Below, one piece after another: positions 15,115 through 24,567 of a stretch of 64,000 nucleotides of DNA (positions within the stretch are counted from its first letter, which is position 1; each line of letters starts with the position of its first letter). Both the position numbers and the translations under genes were made by a program. The stretch is from Lactobacillus xujianguonis (GTDB taxonomy: Bacteria; Bacillota; Bacilli; Lactobacillales; Lactobacillaceae). Where the stretch lies: assembly GCF_004009905.1 (NCBI RefSeq), contig NZ_ML136876.1:1-64000 (forward strand), read 5' to 3'. The notes under the pieces were generated by a model that was not told where the DNA came from, did no database searches, and saw nothing but the letters and a program-made list of their open reading frames with translations.

Positions 15115-18100
15115 TTAATCCCGCTGCAAAATTGCCAACAAATCATCTTTATCAAGCGTACTTGAACTAAGCTGTTCACCATTAAGCACTTCTTCAGCCA
15201 ACTTTTGCTTCCGCTCCTGCAAAGCGATAATCTTTTCTTCAATCGTACCTTTAGCGACCATCTTGTAGATCTGGACATTGTGTTTTTGTCCAATTCGGTG
15301 CGCGCGGTCAGTGGCCTGATTTTCGGCGGCAACGTTCCACCATGGATCGTAGTGAATAACTACGTCCGCACTAGTCAAGTTAATCCCCGTTCCACCAGCC
15401 TTAAGTGAAATTAAGAAGACCGCGGACTCATCCAGCTGATTGAATTCATTAATCAATTCTTGCCGCTTAACTTTCGGTGTTGCACCAGTAATTTCAAAGA
15501 ACGGAATCTTTAACTTGCCTAATTTTTCTTTGAAAATCGCTAACATTGACGTAAATTGAGAGAACAATAAAATCTTGTGCCCATCTGCTAAAGTTTGTTG
15601 AATCAAATTCAAAGTTGCAGTTAACTTAGCCGATTTGCCGCGATAATTTTCATATAATAAATGAGGATCACAACATAATTCACGTAACCTGGTAATGGCA
15701 GCTAGGGCTTGGAAACGATTCTTCTTAAATTCAGCTTCGTTTTGTTTGCCCAATTGGTTTAACAATTTTTGAACTTGCGCGCTATAAAGTTCCGCTTGCT
15801 TTCCGGATAAAGCCGCATAAACAACTTCTTCACTCTTATCTGGCAGGTCTTTGAGAACATCCTTCTTCAATCGCCGCAAAACAAACGGCGCAATAATTTG
15901 ACTCAATCGCTCTTGTAGATCTTCATCCTCTTCTTGAACAATTGGCTTTTCGTAGACTTTTCTGAAGAAATCATAATTCCCTAAGAAACCTGGCATTAAG
16001 TAGTCAAAAATACTCCATAATTCGCTCAGATTGTTCTCAATTGGTGTCCCCGTCAAGGCAATTCGGTGATGAGCTTGCATAATCTTAACGGCCTTAGCCG
16101 CTAAAGAGCGAGCATTTTTAATATTTTGCGCTTCATCAATGACTTCCAGATCAAACTTCAAATCTTGATAGAGTTCCAAGTCGCGTTTCAAGGAGTCATA
16201 AGAAGTAATTAATACGTCGCCGGCCTTAACCTGAGCCAATTGCATGCGGCGTTCTTTCTTATCGCCACCTAAAAGTACGGTTTGAATATCCGGCGCCCAT
16301 TTCTTAAACTCATTTTCCCAGTTGTAAACCACTGACGCTGGGACAACGATCAGACTTGGCAAATCCGTCTTGTTATGCCGTGACAAAATGACAGAAATTA
16401 CTTGCAAAGTCTTTCCCAGTCCCATTTCATCAGCTAACAAGCCACCTAGATTGTAGTTAATTAAAGTGGAAAGCCACTTGAAGCCTTGCTTTTGATATGG
16501 CCGCAAGATTTTGCTCAGAGCTGGCGGAATTTCTACTTTTTGCAAGCTACCTTTTTCTAGATCGTGCACAATCTGGTCAAAAGCAGAGTTACTTGTGTAG
16601 CTTAAAGTATCACACTTCTCTAACTGCTTTTCGAGGTAAAAAGCCCGATAAGCAGGGACAGCCATCTTACCATGGACAAATTTCTTCAAGCTTAATCCCA
16701 AACTAGCCATGGTATTAGCTAATTCTTCCATTGAAGGTGAGTCAATGCGCCGCACTTCCCCATTCTTCAAGACGAAGTAATGTTTCTTTTCATGATAAGC
16801 CGTTAAAATCGCATCGATATCCTCAGGTGATAACTTATCGCCATCAACTGTTAAATTTAAGGTATCACTAGCCAATTTTATGCCAAGAGAAACATTAACC
16901 TTACTTTTAATGTTGTTCATCAGTCGTTTAAAAGCGGCAGTCGCATCAACTTGGCCAAATTGGTTTAAATTATCAATGCCGTTCTCAAATAAATTATCAA
17001 CATTGTCACCCGCGCCAAGAGGCATCACATACTTATCTTCTAACTTATCAAAATGTAACTGATCCAGCAGCGCCAAACCAGCCTTTTCTTTAGCAGGATC
17101 TCTCTCGCCCAAGGACTTTTGATCAACTAATAAATGATACTGATCATCACCATATTTCGCTACCGGATCACAAATAATTTCATCGTCACGATAATCCAAG
17201 TGATAAATTAATTGCGCCGCTGGCGGCAAAATTGGTTCTAGATCTTTATCACCGGTAATTTCCACCTCACCAGTTTTCTTCAATTCTGGCAAAATTTTAC
17301 GCCCAAAAGCGCGCAAACTATCCGGCCCAAATTGCAGTCTTTCGCCACCTTCAAAGCCAAGCTTTTGCACTAATTGTGGTGAAACTCCGACTAACTTGGT
17401 CCAATGATTACGCCCATCATATAGATAGTAACCCTTTTGTCCTCTGAGAAGATCGTTCATTTCATTGCTGTTCACAACGCCGCCAATATCAACGGTAGCT
17501 ACTTTTTGGGCAACATCGGTCCTAATCCTGATTGGTAATTGCCGCTTTTCCTCAGAATAGATAATTGGTCGATTACCTGAATAAAGCGTCACGCCCTGTG
17601 CCATCAAATCACTCAGCTTATCAGCAAGCATCCCTTCAACAGGCAAAGACTTGAAGGCGACACCATAATATTCACCACGAGCTTTTTGAACAACATTGTT
17701 GTCTTGAATAATTTGCCTAATAAAGTTAAACGCCTTGCGACTCATGGGATCCATTTGGTCTAAATCGACTACTTGGTTGAAAAACTTCCCTAAGCTGATT
17801 CGATCACCTTGCGCGATATTCGACAAAATCATATCAATATTTTGAATCTTATACAGATGATCTGCCGTCCCAATTCGGAAGAATAAAGAAAGTTCGCCCC
17901 AACGATCTGTTTCTAATTCTAAGCGAAAAACTGTTGGTTCAGAAGTTGGAGTCTGACCAAATCGTTTAAGAAATTGACGGGCAGCCGCATTAGTTTTCTC
18001 AGTTGGACGATCAATGGCAAAATCATTGACAAACCGCAGCAAGGCCAGGATTTCCAAGGGTTTCGTACCAAAGTTTTTAATTGGCGAATTCACATCAATG

Positions 18101-18669
18101 TCCGTTATGGCGTTACGGGTGAAGTAAACATTGACTTGATACTTTAAAAATTGTGCATGAAAGATAACATGGTAAATAAAATCATCACTATTTACTTGTT
18201 CAAAATTATAATCATGAAGATCGATTGTTCTATCAAGCTGTCTGGCTTCATCATAATCAGCTTCAGTATAGCGGTAAGCTTTGACTAGTTCTGTTGGATC
18301 AACATCTAAATCTGCATGATCAATCCGATGTAAAATTCTTGAGGAAATCCAATCAGAAATAGGACTAGGAATAAGATCTAGGTCAGGACCAGCTGGTTGT
18401 ACTTTTTCAGCTTTTAATAAAGCTGCAACCTCATGCTTGCAACGATGACCTTTATTGGCCCAAGGGCAAGAACAAGATAATTCTGAAACTCGGCCATCTG
18501 GACGCAAGCGTCCCGAAACGCGGTAACTCAATGGTTCAGCTCCAGCAACGATTGCAATGAAGTGCTCACCATCTTGATCAAACTTAAATTTCTTTACTTT
18601 GCCTTCATAGAAGTATTCATATCCGCGATCAAAAATCCGTTCAGAAAATAATCCTTGCCAGCTTGCCAT
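15115..18669 (-). CDS. SWIM zinc-finger SNF2-family helicase
   Basis: 1184 residues. A SWIM zinc finger (CSCPWANKGHRCKH, about 64-77) is at the N-terminus. A long middle region contains the bacterial SNF2-associated domain. The SNF2 motor begins about residue 730: LLADEMGLGKTLQVISVI (Walker A), VIDEAQNIKN (motif II, DEAQ), ALTGTPIENNLSELW (motif III), then a C-terminal helicase domain with LLFSQFTSML and DRAHRIGQKHNVQIYKM. It is an ATP-driven DNA translocase typical of Firmicutes; the cellular role is not well defined. AGGATGAG precedes the ATG. The Fic-like gene follows immediately. Confidence 0.92.
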   Translation of the reverse strand: MASWQGLFSERIFDRGYEYFYEGKVKKFKFDQDGEHFIAIVAGAEPLSYRVSGRLRPDGRVSELSCSCPWANKGHRCKHEVAALLKAEKVQPAGPDLDLIPSPISDWISSRILHRIDHADLDVDPTELVKAYRYTEADYDEARQLDRTIDLHDYNFEQVNSDDFIYHVIFHAQFLKYQVNVYFTRNAITDIDVNSPIKNFGTKPLEILALLRFVNDFAIDRPTEKTNAAARQFLKRFGQTPTSEPTVFRLELETDRWGELSLFFRIGTADHLYKIQNIDMILSNIAQGDRISLGKFFNQVVDLDQMDPMSRKAFNFIRQIIQDNNVVQKARGEYYGVAFKSLPVEGMLADKLSDLMAQGVTLYSGNRPIIYSEEKRQLPIRIRTDVAQKVATVDIGGVVNSNEMNDLLRGQKGYYLYDGRNHWTKLVGVSPQLVQKLGFEGGERLQFGPDSLRAFGRKILPELKKTGEVEITGDKDLEPILPPAAQLIYHLDYRDDEIICDPVAKYGDDQYHLLVDQKSLGERDPAKEKAGLALLDQLHFDKLEDKYVMPLGAGDNVDNLFENGIDNLNQFGQVDATAAFKRLMNNIKSKVNVSLGIKLASDTLNLTVDGDKLSPEDIDAILTAYHEKKHYFVLKNGEVRRIDSPSMEELANTMASLGLSLKKFVHGKMAVPAYRAFYLEKQLEKCDTLSYTSNSAFDQIVHDLEKGSLQKVEIPPALSKILRPYQKQGFKWLSTLINYNLGGLLADEMGLGKTLQVISVILSRHNKTDLPSLIVVPASVVYNWENEFKKWAPDIQTVLLGGDKKERRMQLAQVKAGDVLITSYDSLKRDLELYQDLKFDLEVIDEAQNIKNARSLAAKAVKIMQAHHRIALTGTPIENNLSELWSIFDYLMPGFLGNYDFFRKVYEKPIVQEEDEDLQERLSQIIAPFVLRRLKKDVLKDLPDKSEEVVYAALSGKQAELYSAQVQKLLNQLGKQNEAEFKKNRFQALAAITRLRELCCDPHLLYENYRGKSAKLTATLNLIQQTLADGHKILLFSQFTSMLAIFKEKLGKLKIPFFEITGATPKVKRQELINEFNQLDESAVFLISLKAGGTGINLTSADVVIHYDPWWNVAAENQATDRAHRIGQKHNVQIYKMVAKGTIEEKIIALQERKQKLAEEVLNGEQLSSSTLDKDDLLAILQRD

Positions 18670-18730
18670 GTTTTCTCATCCTATCTTTAGTACTTATTTC
18701 TTAATTATCGCAAGAATGCGGGCAAAAATA

Positions 18731-18774
18731 AATAGCGCCGCTTGCGAAGTTGCAAGTTGGCGCTATTATTTTCT
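18731..18774. terminator. Terminator of the OppA gene
   Basis: AATAGCGCC pairs with GGCGCTATT, with an inner CTTGC/GCAAG stem. It lies just beyond the stop of the lipoprotein gene. Confidence 0.8.
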
Positions 18775-18775
18775 A

Positions 18776-20422
18776 CTATTTAATATAAGCTTCCTTATAA
18801 TTCCACTGCGTACCGGCAGTATTATGGATGATGCCATGTACCCGCTTGTTTTGTAAGTATGCCGTAGTTTGTTGGTAAATCGGCGTGATGGCTTGGTTGC
18901 CATTCACAATTTTGGCAGCCTTAACTAAATCATCCCACCGCTGATCTGGTTCGTTGGCATCTTGATTCAATGCCTTTTTAACTAAGCCATCATACTCAGA
19001 GCTCGACCACTTACCATAGTTGTAAGAGGTGCCGCCCATTGGAATCTGCATGAAGGTCATTGGATCATTGAAATCGCCGCCCCAATGAGAAAGGTACAAG
19101 TCAAATTGACCTGCACGAGCCCGCCTCAAAGCTGATTTTTCAGGAACATTCGTAATCTCAATCTTGATCCCTGGTAATTCCTTGGTCCATTGCGATTGTA
19201 AGTACTGCGTTAACTGCTCACTATCTGAGTCATCATTAGAAGCAAGTAGGTCAAAGGTTAAATGTTTCTGACCAATTTCCTTCAAGCCCTTCTGCCAGTA
19301 TTTCTTAGCTAAAGCCGGATTGTAATCAGTTGTATTCTTTACACCTTGTTCTTTAGCAAAATCCTCCTTACTCTGAGGATTATAAGCTAGTTTTTCAGCC
19401 ACAAATCCTGTCGGAATGGTTGAACCATTACCTAAAACCTTCTTTGTAATTACTTGCCGATCAATCGTTAATGATAGTGCCAAGCGAATATTCTTATTAT
19501 TCAAAGCCGCCTTATTAATAGCGTTTTTATCCGCAAAATTATACATTAAGAATCTAACCAACGAATATGGGTAAGATTTAAAGTCGGGATTACTCTTTAA
19601 GTTCTTAACTTGTTCACTTGAAAGTGGCGTTAAATCAAGCTTACCTTGTTGGTACATCTGATAGCCGGTATTCGGTGATTTAACTACTTGATAATTGATC
19701 TTGTGAAGCTTGACTTTGTCCTTATCCCAGTAATTCTTATTCTTCACAAAAGACCAAGTATCGTTAACACCATTCCAGCCCTTAATCACAAATGGTCCTG
19801 AGTAAACTTGATATTGTGCCTTAGTTGCATATTTGGAACCATATTTCTTAACTACCTTTTCGTTCTGCGGTCCAAACAAGGGATAAGCCATCAAAACTTT
19901 GAAATAAGCCACAGGTTTGTTCAAGTTCACCACTACTGTATGCTTGTTTGGTGCGGAAATTCCTAATTGACTTGGGGCTTTTTTACCATCAGCTACTTGA
20001 TCGGCATTCTTTACACTACTAAACAAGTATGAATAAGGCGAAGCTGTCTTCGGATTTAAACTTCGCCGCCAAGAATATACAAAGTCCTCGGCTGTGATCG
20101 GATCACCATTCGACCACTTAGCATCCCGAAGCTTAAAAGTCCAGGTCTTGCCATCTTTAGAAGTCGTTACCGACTTGGCTAAGCCAGCAATCGGCTTACC
20201 GTTTTTACCTAAACGATAAAAACTCTCAAACACATTTCCTGTCTGCCCGTAACCACTCGACTTACTAATGTCAATCGTATCTAGTGGTGCATTAGTACTC
20301 AAATTAAGGGTCTGTTCATCATTTCCACTTGATTGTGAACTTGAGTGTTGACCGCAAGCTGCAAGCACCAAGGCAGCAGAAACAGCGACTAGACTTGCAG
20401 TTAATATCTTCATTTTTTTCAT
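18776..20422 (-). CDS. Oligopeptide ABC transporter substrate-binding lipoprotein (OppA family)
   Basis: 548 residues from the ATG at 20422, which has a strong AAAGGAGAG site; the 10-residue longer frame has none. A lipoprotein signal peptide ends in the lipobox LVLAAC, followed by an SBP_bac_5 domain (RDAKWSNGDPITAEDFVYSW, about 95-114, is the family signature). It captures peptides outside the membrane for an Opp-type permease. No permease or ATPase genes are adjacent, so it works as an orphan receptor for a transporter encoded elsewhere. The 350-base leader contains a Cys-rich peptide ORF and an intrinsic terminator, which suggests control by cysteine supply. Confidence 0.9.
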   Translation of the reverse strand: MKKMKILTASLVAVSAALVLAACGQHSSSQSSGNDEQTLNLSTNAPLDTIDISKSSGYGQTGNVFESFYRLGKNGKPIAGLAKSVTTSKDGKTWTFKLRDAKWSNGDPITAEDFVYSWRRSLNPKTASPYSYLFSSVKNADQVADGKKAPSQLGISAPNKHTVVVNLNKPVAYFKVLMAYPLFGPQNEKVVKKYGSKYATKAQYQVYSGPFVIKGWNGVNDTWSFVKNKNYWDKDKVKLHKINYQVVKSPNTGYQMYQQGKLDLTPLSSEQVKNLKSNPDFKSYPYSLVRFLMYNFADKNAINKAALNNKNIRLALSLTIDRQVITKKVLGNGSTIPTGFVAEKLAYNPQSKEDFAKEQGVKNTTDYNPALAKKYWQKGLKEIGQKHLTFDLLASNDDSDSEQLTQYLQSQWTKELPGIKIEITNVPEKSALRRARAGQFDLYLSHWGGDFNDPMTFMQIPMGGTSYNYGKWSSSEYDGLVKKALNQDANEPDQRWDDLVKAAKIVNGNQAITPIYQQTTAYLQNKRVHGIIHNTAGTQWNYKEAYIK

Positions 20423-20450
20423 TACAAAACTCTCCTTTTTCCAGAAACAC

Positions 20451-20488
20451 AAAAAGACGAACCATAGCCTAAAATGCTACAGTTCGCC
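20451..20488 (-). terminator. Attenuator-like terminator in the oppA leader
   Basis: On the minus strand GGCGAACTGTAGC pairs over 13 positions (including G-U pairs) with GCTATGGTTCGTC, with a 7-base loop and then TTTTT. It ends about 30 bases before the oppA start, downstream of the leader peptide gene on the same transcript. A terminator in this position can only act by attenuating oppA or by ending the leader RNA. Confidence 0.7.
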
Positions 20489-20522
20489 TGACAAATTCTT
20501 ATTCTATTTAACTTGGGTCAAC

Positions 20523-20630
20523 TCAAATAGAACATCGATTTATGGGGAAAGATCGCATATTAGGCACGTCAAATAAGATGCTGCAACAGCAACATTCTTG
20601 AGCTGGCAATTGCATTTGACGTGCTAACAT
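20523..20630 (-). CDS. Cys-rich leader peptide upstream of oppA (35 aa)
   Basis: A GAAGGAG ribosome binding site is followed by MLARQMQLPAQECCCCSI, with four consecutive Cys codons (complement of 20583-20594), and one more Cys near the end. An 11-bp perfect inverted repeat (20564-20574 and 20614-20624) encloses the Cys codons, and a second hairpin (20502-20532) and a terminator (20451-20488) follow before oppA. This is the architecture of amino-acid-sensing leader peptides: a ribosome stalled for lack of Cys-tRNA would change RNA folding. The peptide is not a known family to me; function is inferred. Confidence 0.6.
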   Translation of the reverse strand: MLARQMQLPAQECCCCSILFDVPNMRSFPINRCSI

Positions 20631-20717
20631 GTTTTTCACTCCTTCGTGTTTAACTTACTTTTAGTTAGATAATATCTTAATTTGCTGCTCGCGTCAACTA
20701 TTTTCACTTCGACATGC

Positions 20718-20762
20718 AAAAAAGTTCAGGAAAAAACCTCCCTGAATCTTTTTGACAATCAA
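20718..20762 (-). terminator. Terminator of the multicopper oxidase operon
   Basis: On the minus strand AAGATTCAGG pairs with CCTGAACTTTTTT around a T-rich loop. It ends the transcript of the oxidase and small membrane protein. Confidence 0.75.
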
Positions 20763-20775
20763 GCTTTAACCACTT

Positions 20776-20976
20776 TTAATTTTGTTTACTTACTTTCATT
20801 TGTTCCTGCATTGATTGGTGGGACACAAAATGATAAACCAAAGAAACAATTGATTCACCAAGCATCCCGGCTGCCATCCAATACATCCCCATCATCATAT
20901 TACCGGTAAAGGTGAAATAGGCAGTAATAGCATAAACAACAACCCACACAATTTTCCAAAATAAATTATCAACCAT
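20776..20976 (-). CDS. Small two-helix membrane protein
   Basis: About 66 residues from the ATG at 20976 (a TTG at 20982 is an alternative). Two hydrophobic segments, LFWKIVWVVVYAITAYFTF and a Met-rich MMMGMYWMAAGML stretch, end in a polar tail. The abundance of Met near a multicopper oxidase hints at metal contact, but that is speculation. It begins 17 bases after the oxidase stop and is almost certainly in the same operon. Confidence 0.7.
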   Translation of the reverse strand: MVDNLFWKIVWVVVYAITAYFTFTGNMMMGMYWMAAGMLGESIVSLVYHFVSHQSMQEQMKVSKQN

Positions 20977-20993
20977 AATCAAATTATCCTCTC

Positions 20994-22598
20994 TTAATGT
21001 TCACTTGCACCGCTAGTTGCATCTTCATGATGTTCAACTTCTTCATGGCTAGTACCACTTGAAGCATCGCTCATGTCCATGCCGCAACCTTCAGTGTCCA
21101 TCCCTGGCATCCAAACGTCTTCTGGCTTAATGCCTTTTTCTTCAGCAAAAGCATTGGTTAAAGTTGCCATATCCATCAACTTGTAAGTCTTAGGGTGATC
21201 TGGATCAAAGACTTCAATTTGCGCCATCATCCCAGCATCTTCGTGCTCAATAATATGGCAGTGGTACATGAAGACACCTTCTAATGGGAATTGAACTAAC
21301 AACCGTACAGTTTCGCCCGGGCGAACTGGAATCGTATCTTTATAAACACCGATTTCATTAGGGAATGGCTTTTCACCGTTGCGTGAAACAACCAAGAAGT
21401 GAGTACCATGAATGTGGAATGGGTGGAGCATCCCGTGTTCTTTAGAGTTGGTATTAGTGACATCCCAGTACTCAGCTTGGCCTACACGTTGCTTCATGTC
21501 GATTCTTTGCATGGCAAATTGTTTGCCGTTCATCATGTTGTGAGCATCCATTGTGACTTTACGAACTGGTAAACTTGGGTCAACTTCTGGAATTTCTGGT
21601 GTGAATAAAGTATCAGGAAATACTGAATTGTCTGCCATAAATTTATGGATGCGAAATTCGATTAATTTAAAGTCGTCTGTGTAAAGATTTACAATATCGC
21701 CATCATGATATTGACCAAAGTCAACTACCACTTGTAATCTTTCTCCTGGTGTAACCAAAATCTTAGTCATCTTAACGGGATGTTGTAAGAAGGAATCATC
21801 ACCAGCAATTTGCGTCATGACTAGATCATCATCAAAGTGCAAGCGCCATTCACGCCGGTTAGATCCACCTAAGAAGAGTAATCTAACTTTTTGCGTTGTA
21901 ACATCAACGTAAGGACGAACAGTACCGTTAATCAAAGGCGTTTCACCAAAAACACCCATCGCATCATAGTCAGCGCGATAGTCTAATTGATTGTGTTCAT
22001 GGTAGGTCCGGTCTTGGAAGATGACTGGAAACTCATCCACACCGTACTGCTTAGGAATTGGCAACTTAGCTTCGTTCTTGTCCGTTATAACGACGCCCAT
22101 TGCTAGACCCATCCAAACCTGGGCAGCAGTTGATGGACATGGATGCGCATGAAGCCAAGTTAAGGCAGCTGGTTGGTTAACTGTGAATTCAATTTGCTTT
22201 TCTTCACCCGGATAAACAGGAGCGTGACAGCCACCATCAGTGATTGGCCCTGGAACTTCCATCCCATGCCAGTGGTAAGTCGTCAATTCTGGTAAGCTAT
22301 TCTTTAAAGTCACGTGAACACGCTTGCCTTCTTCAACGACCATGGTTTGACCCAAGAGTGGTGCGTTATAGCCCCAAGTCTTAGTCTTTTCACCAGGCAA
22401 AATTTGGCTTTCACCTTCAATTGATTCAATCGTGAACCAGACATCGGTCTCAGTTTCTTTATCTGGTTTAAGCACAGGTGGAACTGCTAAAGGTTGTTCT
22501 TCAACTCCTTCAGGGATATTTAGTTTCTTGTAACGGAAGTGGTTTTTGTCAAAATCTTCTTCGTCTACAAAATAATCGGTATAAACTTCATCTGACAT
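20994..22598 (-). CDS. Multicopper oxidase
   Basis: About 534 residues from the ATG at 22598 (GGAAAGGTG site; the longer frame lacks one). It has all four copper-binding motifs: HWHG, HAHP, HPFHIHG, and HCHIIEHEDAGMM, which together form the T1 and T2/T3 centres of laccase/CueO-type enzymes. These couple one-electron oxidation of phenols, bilirubin-like or metal substrates to reduction of O2 to water. There is no signal peptide, so it should be cytoplasmic. The C-terminus is Met/Asp/His rich (MPGMDTEGCGMDM), as in copper-tolerance oxidases. Lactobacillus homologues have been annotated as laccase or SufI-like. Confidence 0.9.
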   Translation of the reverse strand: MSDEVYTDYFVDEEDFDKNHFRYKKLNIPEGVEEQPLAVPPVLKPDKETETDVWFTIESIEGESQILPGEKTKTWGYNAPLLGQTMVVEEGKRVHVTLKNSLPELTTYHWHGMEVPGPITDGGCHAPVYPGEEKQIEFTVNQPAALTWLHAHPCPSTAAQVWMGLAMGVVITDKNEAKLPIPKQYGVDEFPVIFQDRTYHEHNQLDYRADYDAMGVFGETPLINGTVRPYVDVTTQKVRLLFLGGSNRREWRLHFDDDLVMTQIAGDDSFLQHPVKMTKILVTPGERLQVVVDFGQYHDGDIVNLYTDDFKLIEFRIHKFMADNSVFPDTLFTPEIPEVDPSLPVRKVTMDAHNMMNGKQFAMQRIDMKQRVGQAEYWDVTNTNSKEHGMLHPFHIHGTHFLVVSRNGEKPFPNEIGVYKDTIPVRPGETVRLLVQFPLEGVFMYHCHIIEHEDAGMMAQIEVFDPDHPKTYKLMDMATLTNAFAEEKGIKPEDVWMPGMDTEGCGMDMSDASSGTSHEEVEHHEDATSGASEH

Positions 22599-22824
22599 TT
22601 TGGTCACCTTTCCAAATTCTTTTGATATCTTGTTCACAATCAATTTAGCACCGGCTTTAATGCATATCAACCCAGGTAATAAGCGTTATTATTTTATTTC
22701 TTATATATAACAAAAGTGCAAACATAACTGTTATTAAATTACATTCAAGTCAACATTGTGAAACAAATTCTGAAAACAGGTTGTTTTCTATATCTCTAAG
22801 ATAACTGATTCAGAAAAGATTTAA

Positions 22825-22838
22825 TTGATTTAAATCAA
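22825..22838. promoter_or_regulatory. FNR/CRP-like palindrome TTGAT-N4-ATCAA
   Basis: TTGATTTAAATCAA is a perfect match to the FNR consensus and is part of an 18-bp palindrome (22823-22840). It lies in the 379-base region upstream of the oxidase gene, about 230 bases before its start. The rest of that region is AT-rich with a GAAAACA/TGTTTTC inverted repeat near 22770; I see no other gene in it. Confidence 0.4.
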
Positions 22839-22930
22839 TTTTGTTAAAAAGACAAAACTAAGCCTTCAAAAATTATTTATTAAAATTTCGTAAGCGTTTC
22901 ATTTACCATTAAACCGTTATTTTTGAACAC

Positions 22931-22969
22931 AAAAAAGCGCCAATTCTCATGAATTGACGCTCTTTTTAT
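22931..22969. terminator. Terminator of the sucrose phosphorylase gene
   Basis: GCGCCAATTCTCATGAATTGACGC forms a stem with a T-rich tail on the plus strand and TTTTTT on the minus strand (arms AAGCGCCAATT and AATTGACGCTCTTTTT). Confidence 0.8.
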
Positions 22970-22977
22970 CTTCTATC

Positions 22978-24420
22978 CTAGAACTTTACTTCTTCACCAT
23001 TTACCTCAATATGGTAGGTCAAGTTGACCAAATCAACAGTCGCTACAGCCTTGCGACTACCATCATGATTAGTCCGCGTAATGGTAATTTCATGCTTGCT
23101 TGGAGTTGTAACTTCAATTGCACCTTCAAGATCAAAAGCAGCTTCACTATTTCTAAACTCAAGTAGCTTAATCAAAGATTGCACTACTGGCCGTTTTACC
23201 TCTTGCTCAACTTCGTCCAAGCTGTAGTAGTGACGATTAATGTTCCGTCCTTCCTTGGTCTTTTCCAGCAATTGCAAATCATTCTTACCAGCTAACAAGC
23301 CTACATAGTAGATTTGTGGAATCCCTGGGGCAAAAATCTGTAATAACCGGGCTAAGAAGTACTTCTGATCATCATTACCTAAAGCTGAGTAATAAGTAGT
23401 ATTAATTTGGTAAATATCCAAATTATGATATTCCGCACTTGAATACTTCCGCTTAACATTAGCACCAATCTTATAAAGTTGTTGCGTTGTGTAGTCAATC
23501 TCATCATCACTCAGAATATCCTTAGCATCAACGACACCCAAGCCATCATGCGTATCAAGCGTGGTGAATTGCTTCATTGGACACTTCTTCAACCAATCAG
23601 CTAGACGCTTGCTCTTGCCGCTGTACAGTGAATAAAGTAAGACCATTGGTAAAGCAAAGTCGTAGATGAAGTAACCGTGCTTAGCCACTTTAAATGGCAT
23701 CGTGTAGTGTTCATGAATTTCTGGCAAAATCATGGCTTGCGTATCAGCCAAATAAGAGCTTACTTCTTTTAACAAGTCCCAAATTTCTGGTTCAACAAAG
23801 AAATCATCTGTATCCAGTTTCTTGGTCGCATAAGCAAAAGCATCTAACCGAATCAAACTAGCACCATGGCTAGCTAAGCCGCGCAAATTATTCTTAATGA
23901 AATCTTGTGTAACCTTCGTGCGGACATCCAGATCCATCTGATCTGGACCAAAGGTATTCCACATCTTTTCAATAGACCCATCTTTAAAGGTAATTTCTTG
24001 ATATGGTGCCTTATCCTTCCGCTTGTAGATTAAATCAATATCCTTTTGAGTTGGACGACCTTCAGGCCAGAACTTATCCCAACTTAAGAAGAGATCACGA
24101 TACTTGCTTTGATCTTTCTTTTCCTGAAAATCTTGGAAGTATTCAGACTTTTTGGACAAATGGTTGATCATAAAGTCAAACATCAAGTAGTAACGTTGCC
24201 CTAACTTTTCCACGTCAGACCAATCACCGAATTTGGGATCGACTTGGTCATAACGCATTGGTGAAAAGCCCCGGTCACCGTTTGATGGGAACAATGGCAA
24301 AATATGGATCCCGCCGATTGCCTTACTAAAGTACTTTTGCATGACATTGGATAAATCAATCAAGTTGGTACCCATACTATCAGGGTAAGTGATTAACATT
24401 GCTTTATTTTGCAGTTTCAT
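22978..24420 (-). CDS. gtfA: Sucrose phosphorylase (GH13_18)
   Basis: 480 residues, the normal length. GH13 motifs are clear: nucleophile Asp in [13 protein letters not shown], acid/base Glu in ILPEIHEHY, and transition-state Asp in [12 protein letters not shown]. The enzyme converts sucrose and phosphate into glucose-1-phosphate and fructose in the cytoplasm. It is the last gene of a fructo-oligosaccharide locus, but a terminator and about 150 bases separate it from the fructosidase gene, where acidophilus-group msm operons carry msmK. The ribosome binding site is weak (GAAAGCG). It is either expressed by read-through or from a promoter I cannot place. Confidence 0.92.
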   Translation of the reverse strand: MKLQNKAMLITYPDSMGTNLIDLSNVMQKYFSKAIGGIHILPLFPSNGDRGFSPMRYDQVDPKFGDWSDVEKLGQRYYLMFDFMINHLSKKSEYFQDFQEKKDQSKYRDLFLSWDKFWPEGRPTQKDIDLIYKRKDKAPYQEITFKDGSIEKMWNTFGPDQMDLDVRTKVTQDFIKNNLRGLASHGASLIRLDAFAYATKKLDTDDFFVEPEIWDLLKEVSSYLADTQAMILPEIHEHYTMPFKVAKHGYFIYDFALPMVLLYSLYSGKSKRLADWLKKCPMKQFTTLDTHDGLGVVDAKDILSDDEIDYTTQQLYKIGANVKRKYSSAEYHNLDIYQINTTYYSALGNDDQKYFLARLLQIFAPGIPQIYYVGLLAGKNDLQLLEKTKEGRNINRHYYSLDEVEQEVKRPVVQSLIKLLEFRNSEAAFDLEGAIEVTTPSKHEITITRTNHDGSRKAVATVDLVNLTYHIEVNGEEVKF

Positions 24421-24444
24421 TTCTATGACGCTTTCTAAAGAAAA

Positions 24445-24480
24445 AGTCCAACCTTCTTTGATTAAAAAGATTGAACTTCT
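24445..24480 (-). terminator. Terminator between bfrA and gtfA
   Basis: On the minus strand AAGTTCAATCTT pairs (with G-U pairs) with AAGGTTGGACTT and runs into TTTTTC. It occupies the place where an msmK gene would be expected. Confidence 0.7.
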
Positions 24481-24567
24481 AAATTGTGAAATTAATTTTG
24501 ATTGAAAGTAAACGTGTTTTGATTATTAGAGGGGGAATATCTTATAAACGTATTTACTTGCTGAGGG

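Noticed and set aside
15102-15332. Separate small gene within the SNF2 end
   Set aside because: It overlaps the conserved C-terminal helicase frame completely and has no recognisable product.
20423-20640. T-box or known riboswitch in the oppA leader
   Set aside because: There is no AGGGTGGNACCGCG-like sequence and no match to a known aptamer. The coding leader explains the features better.
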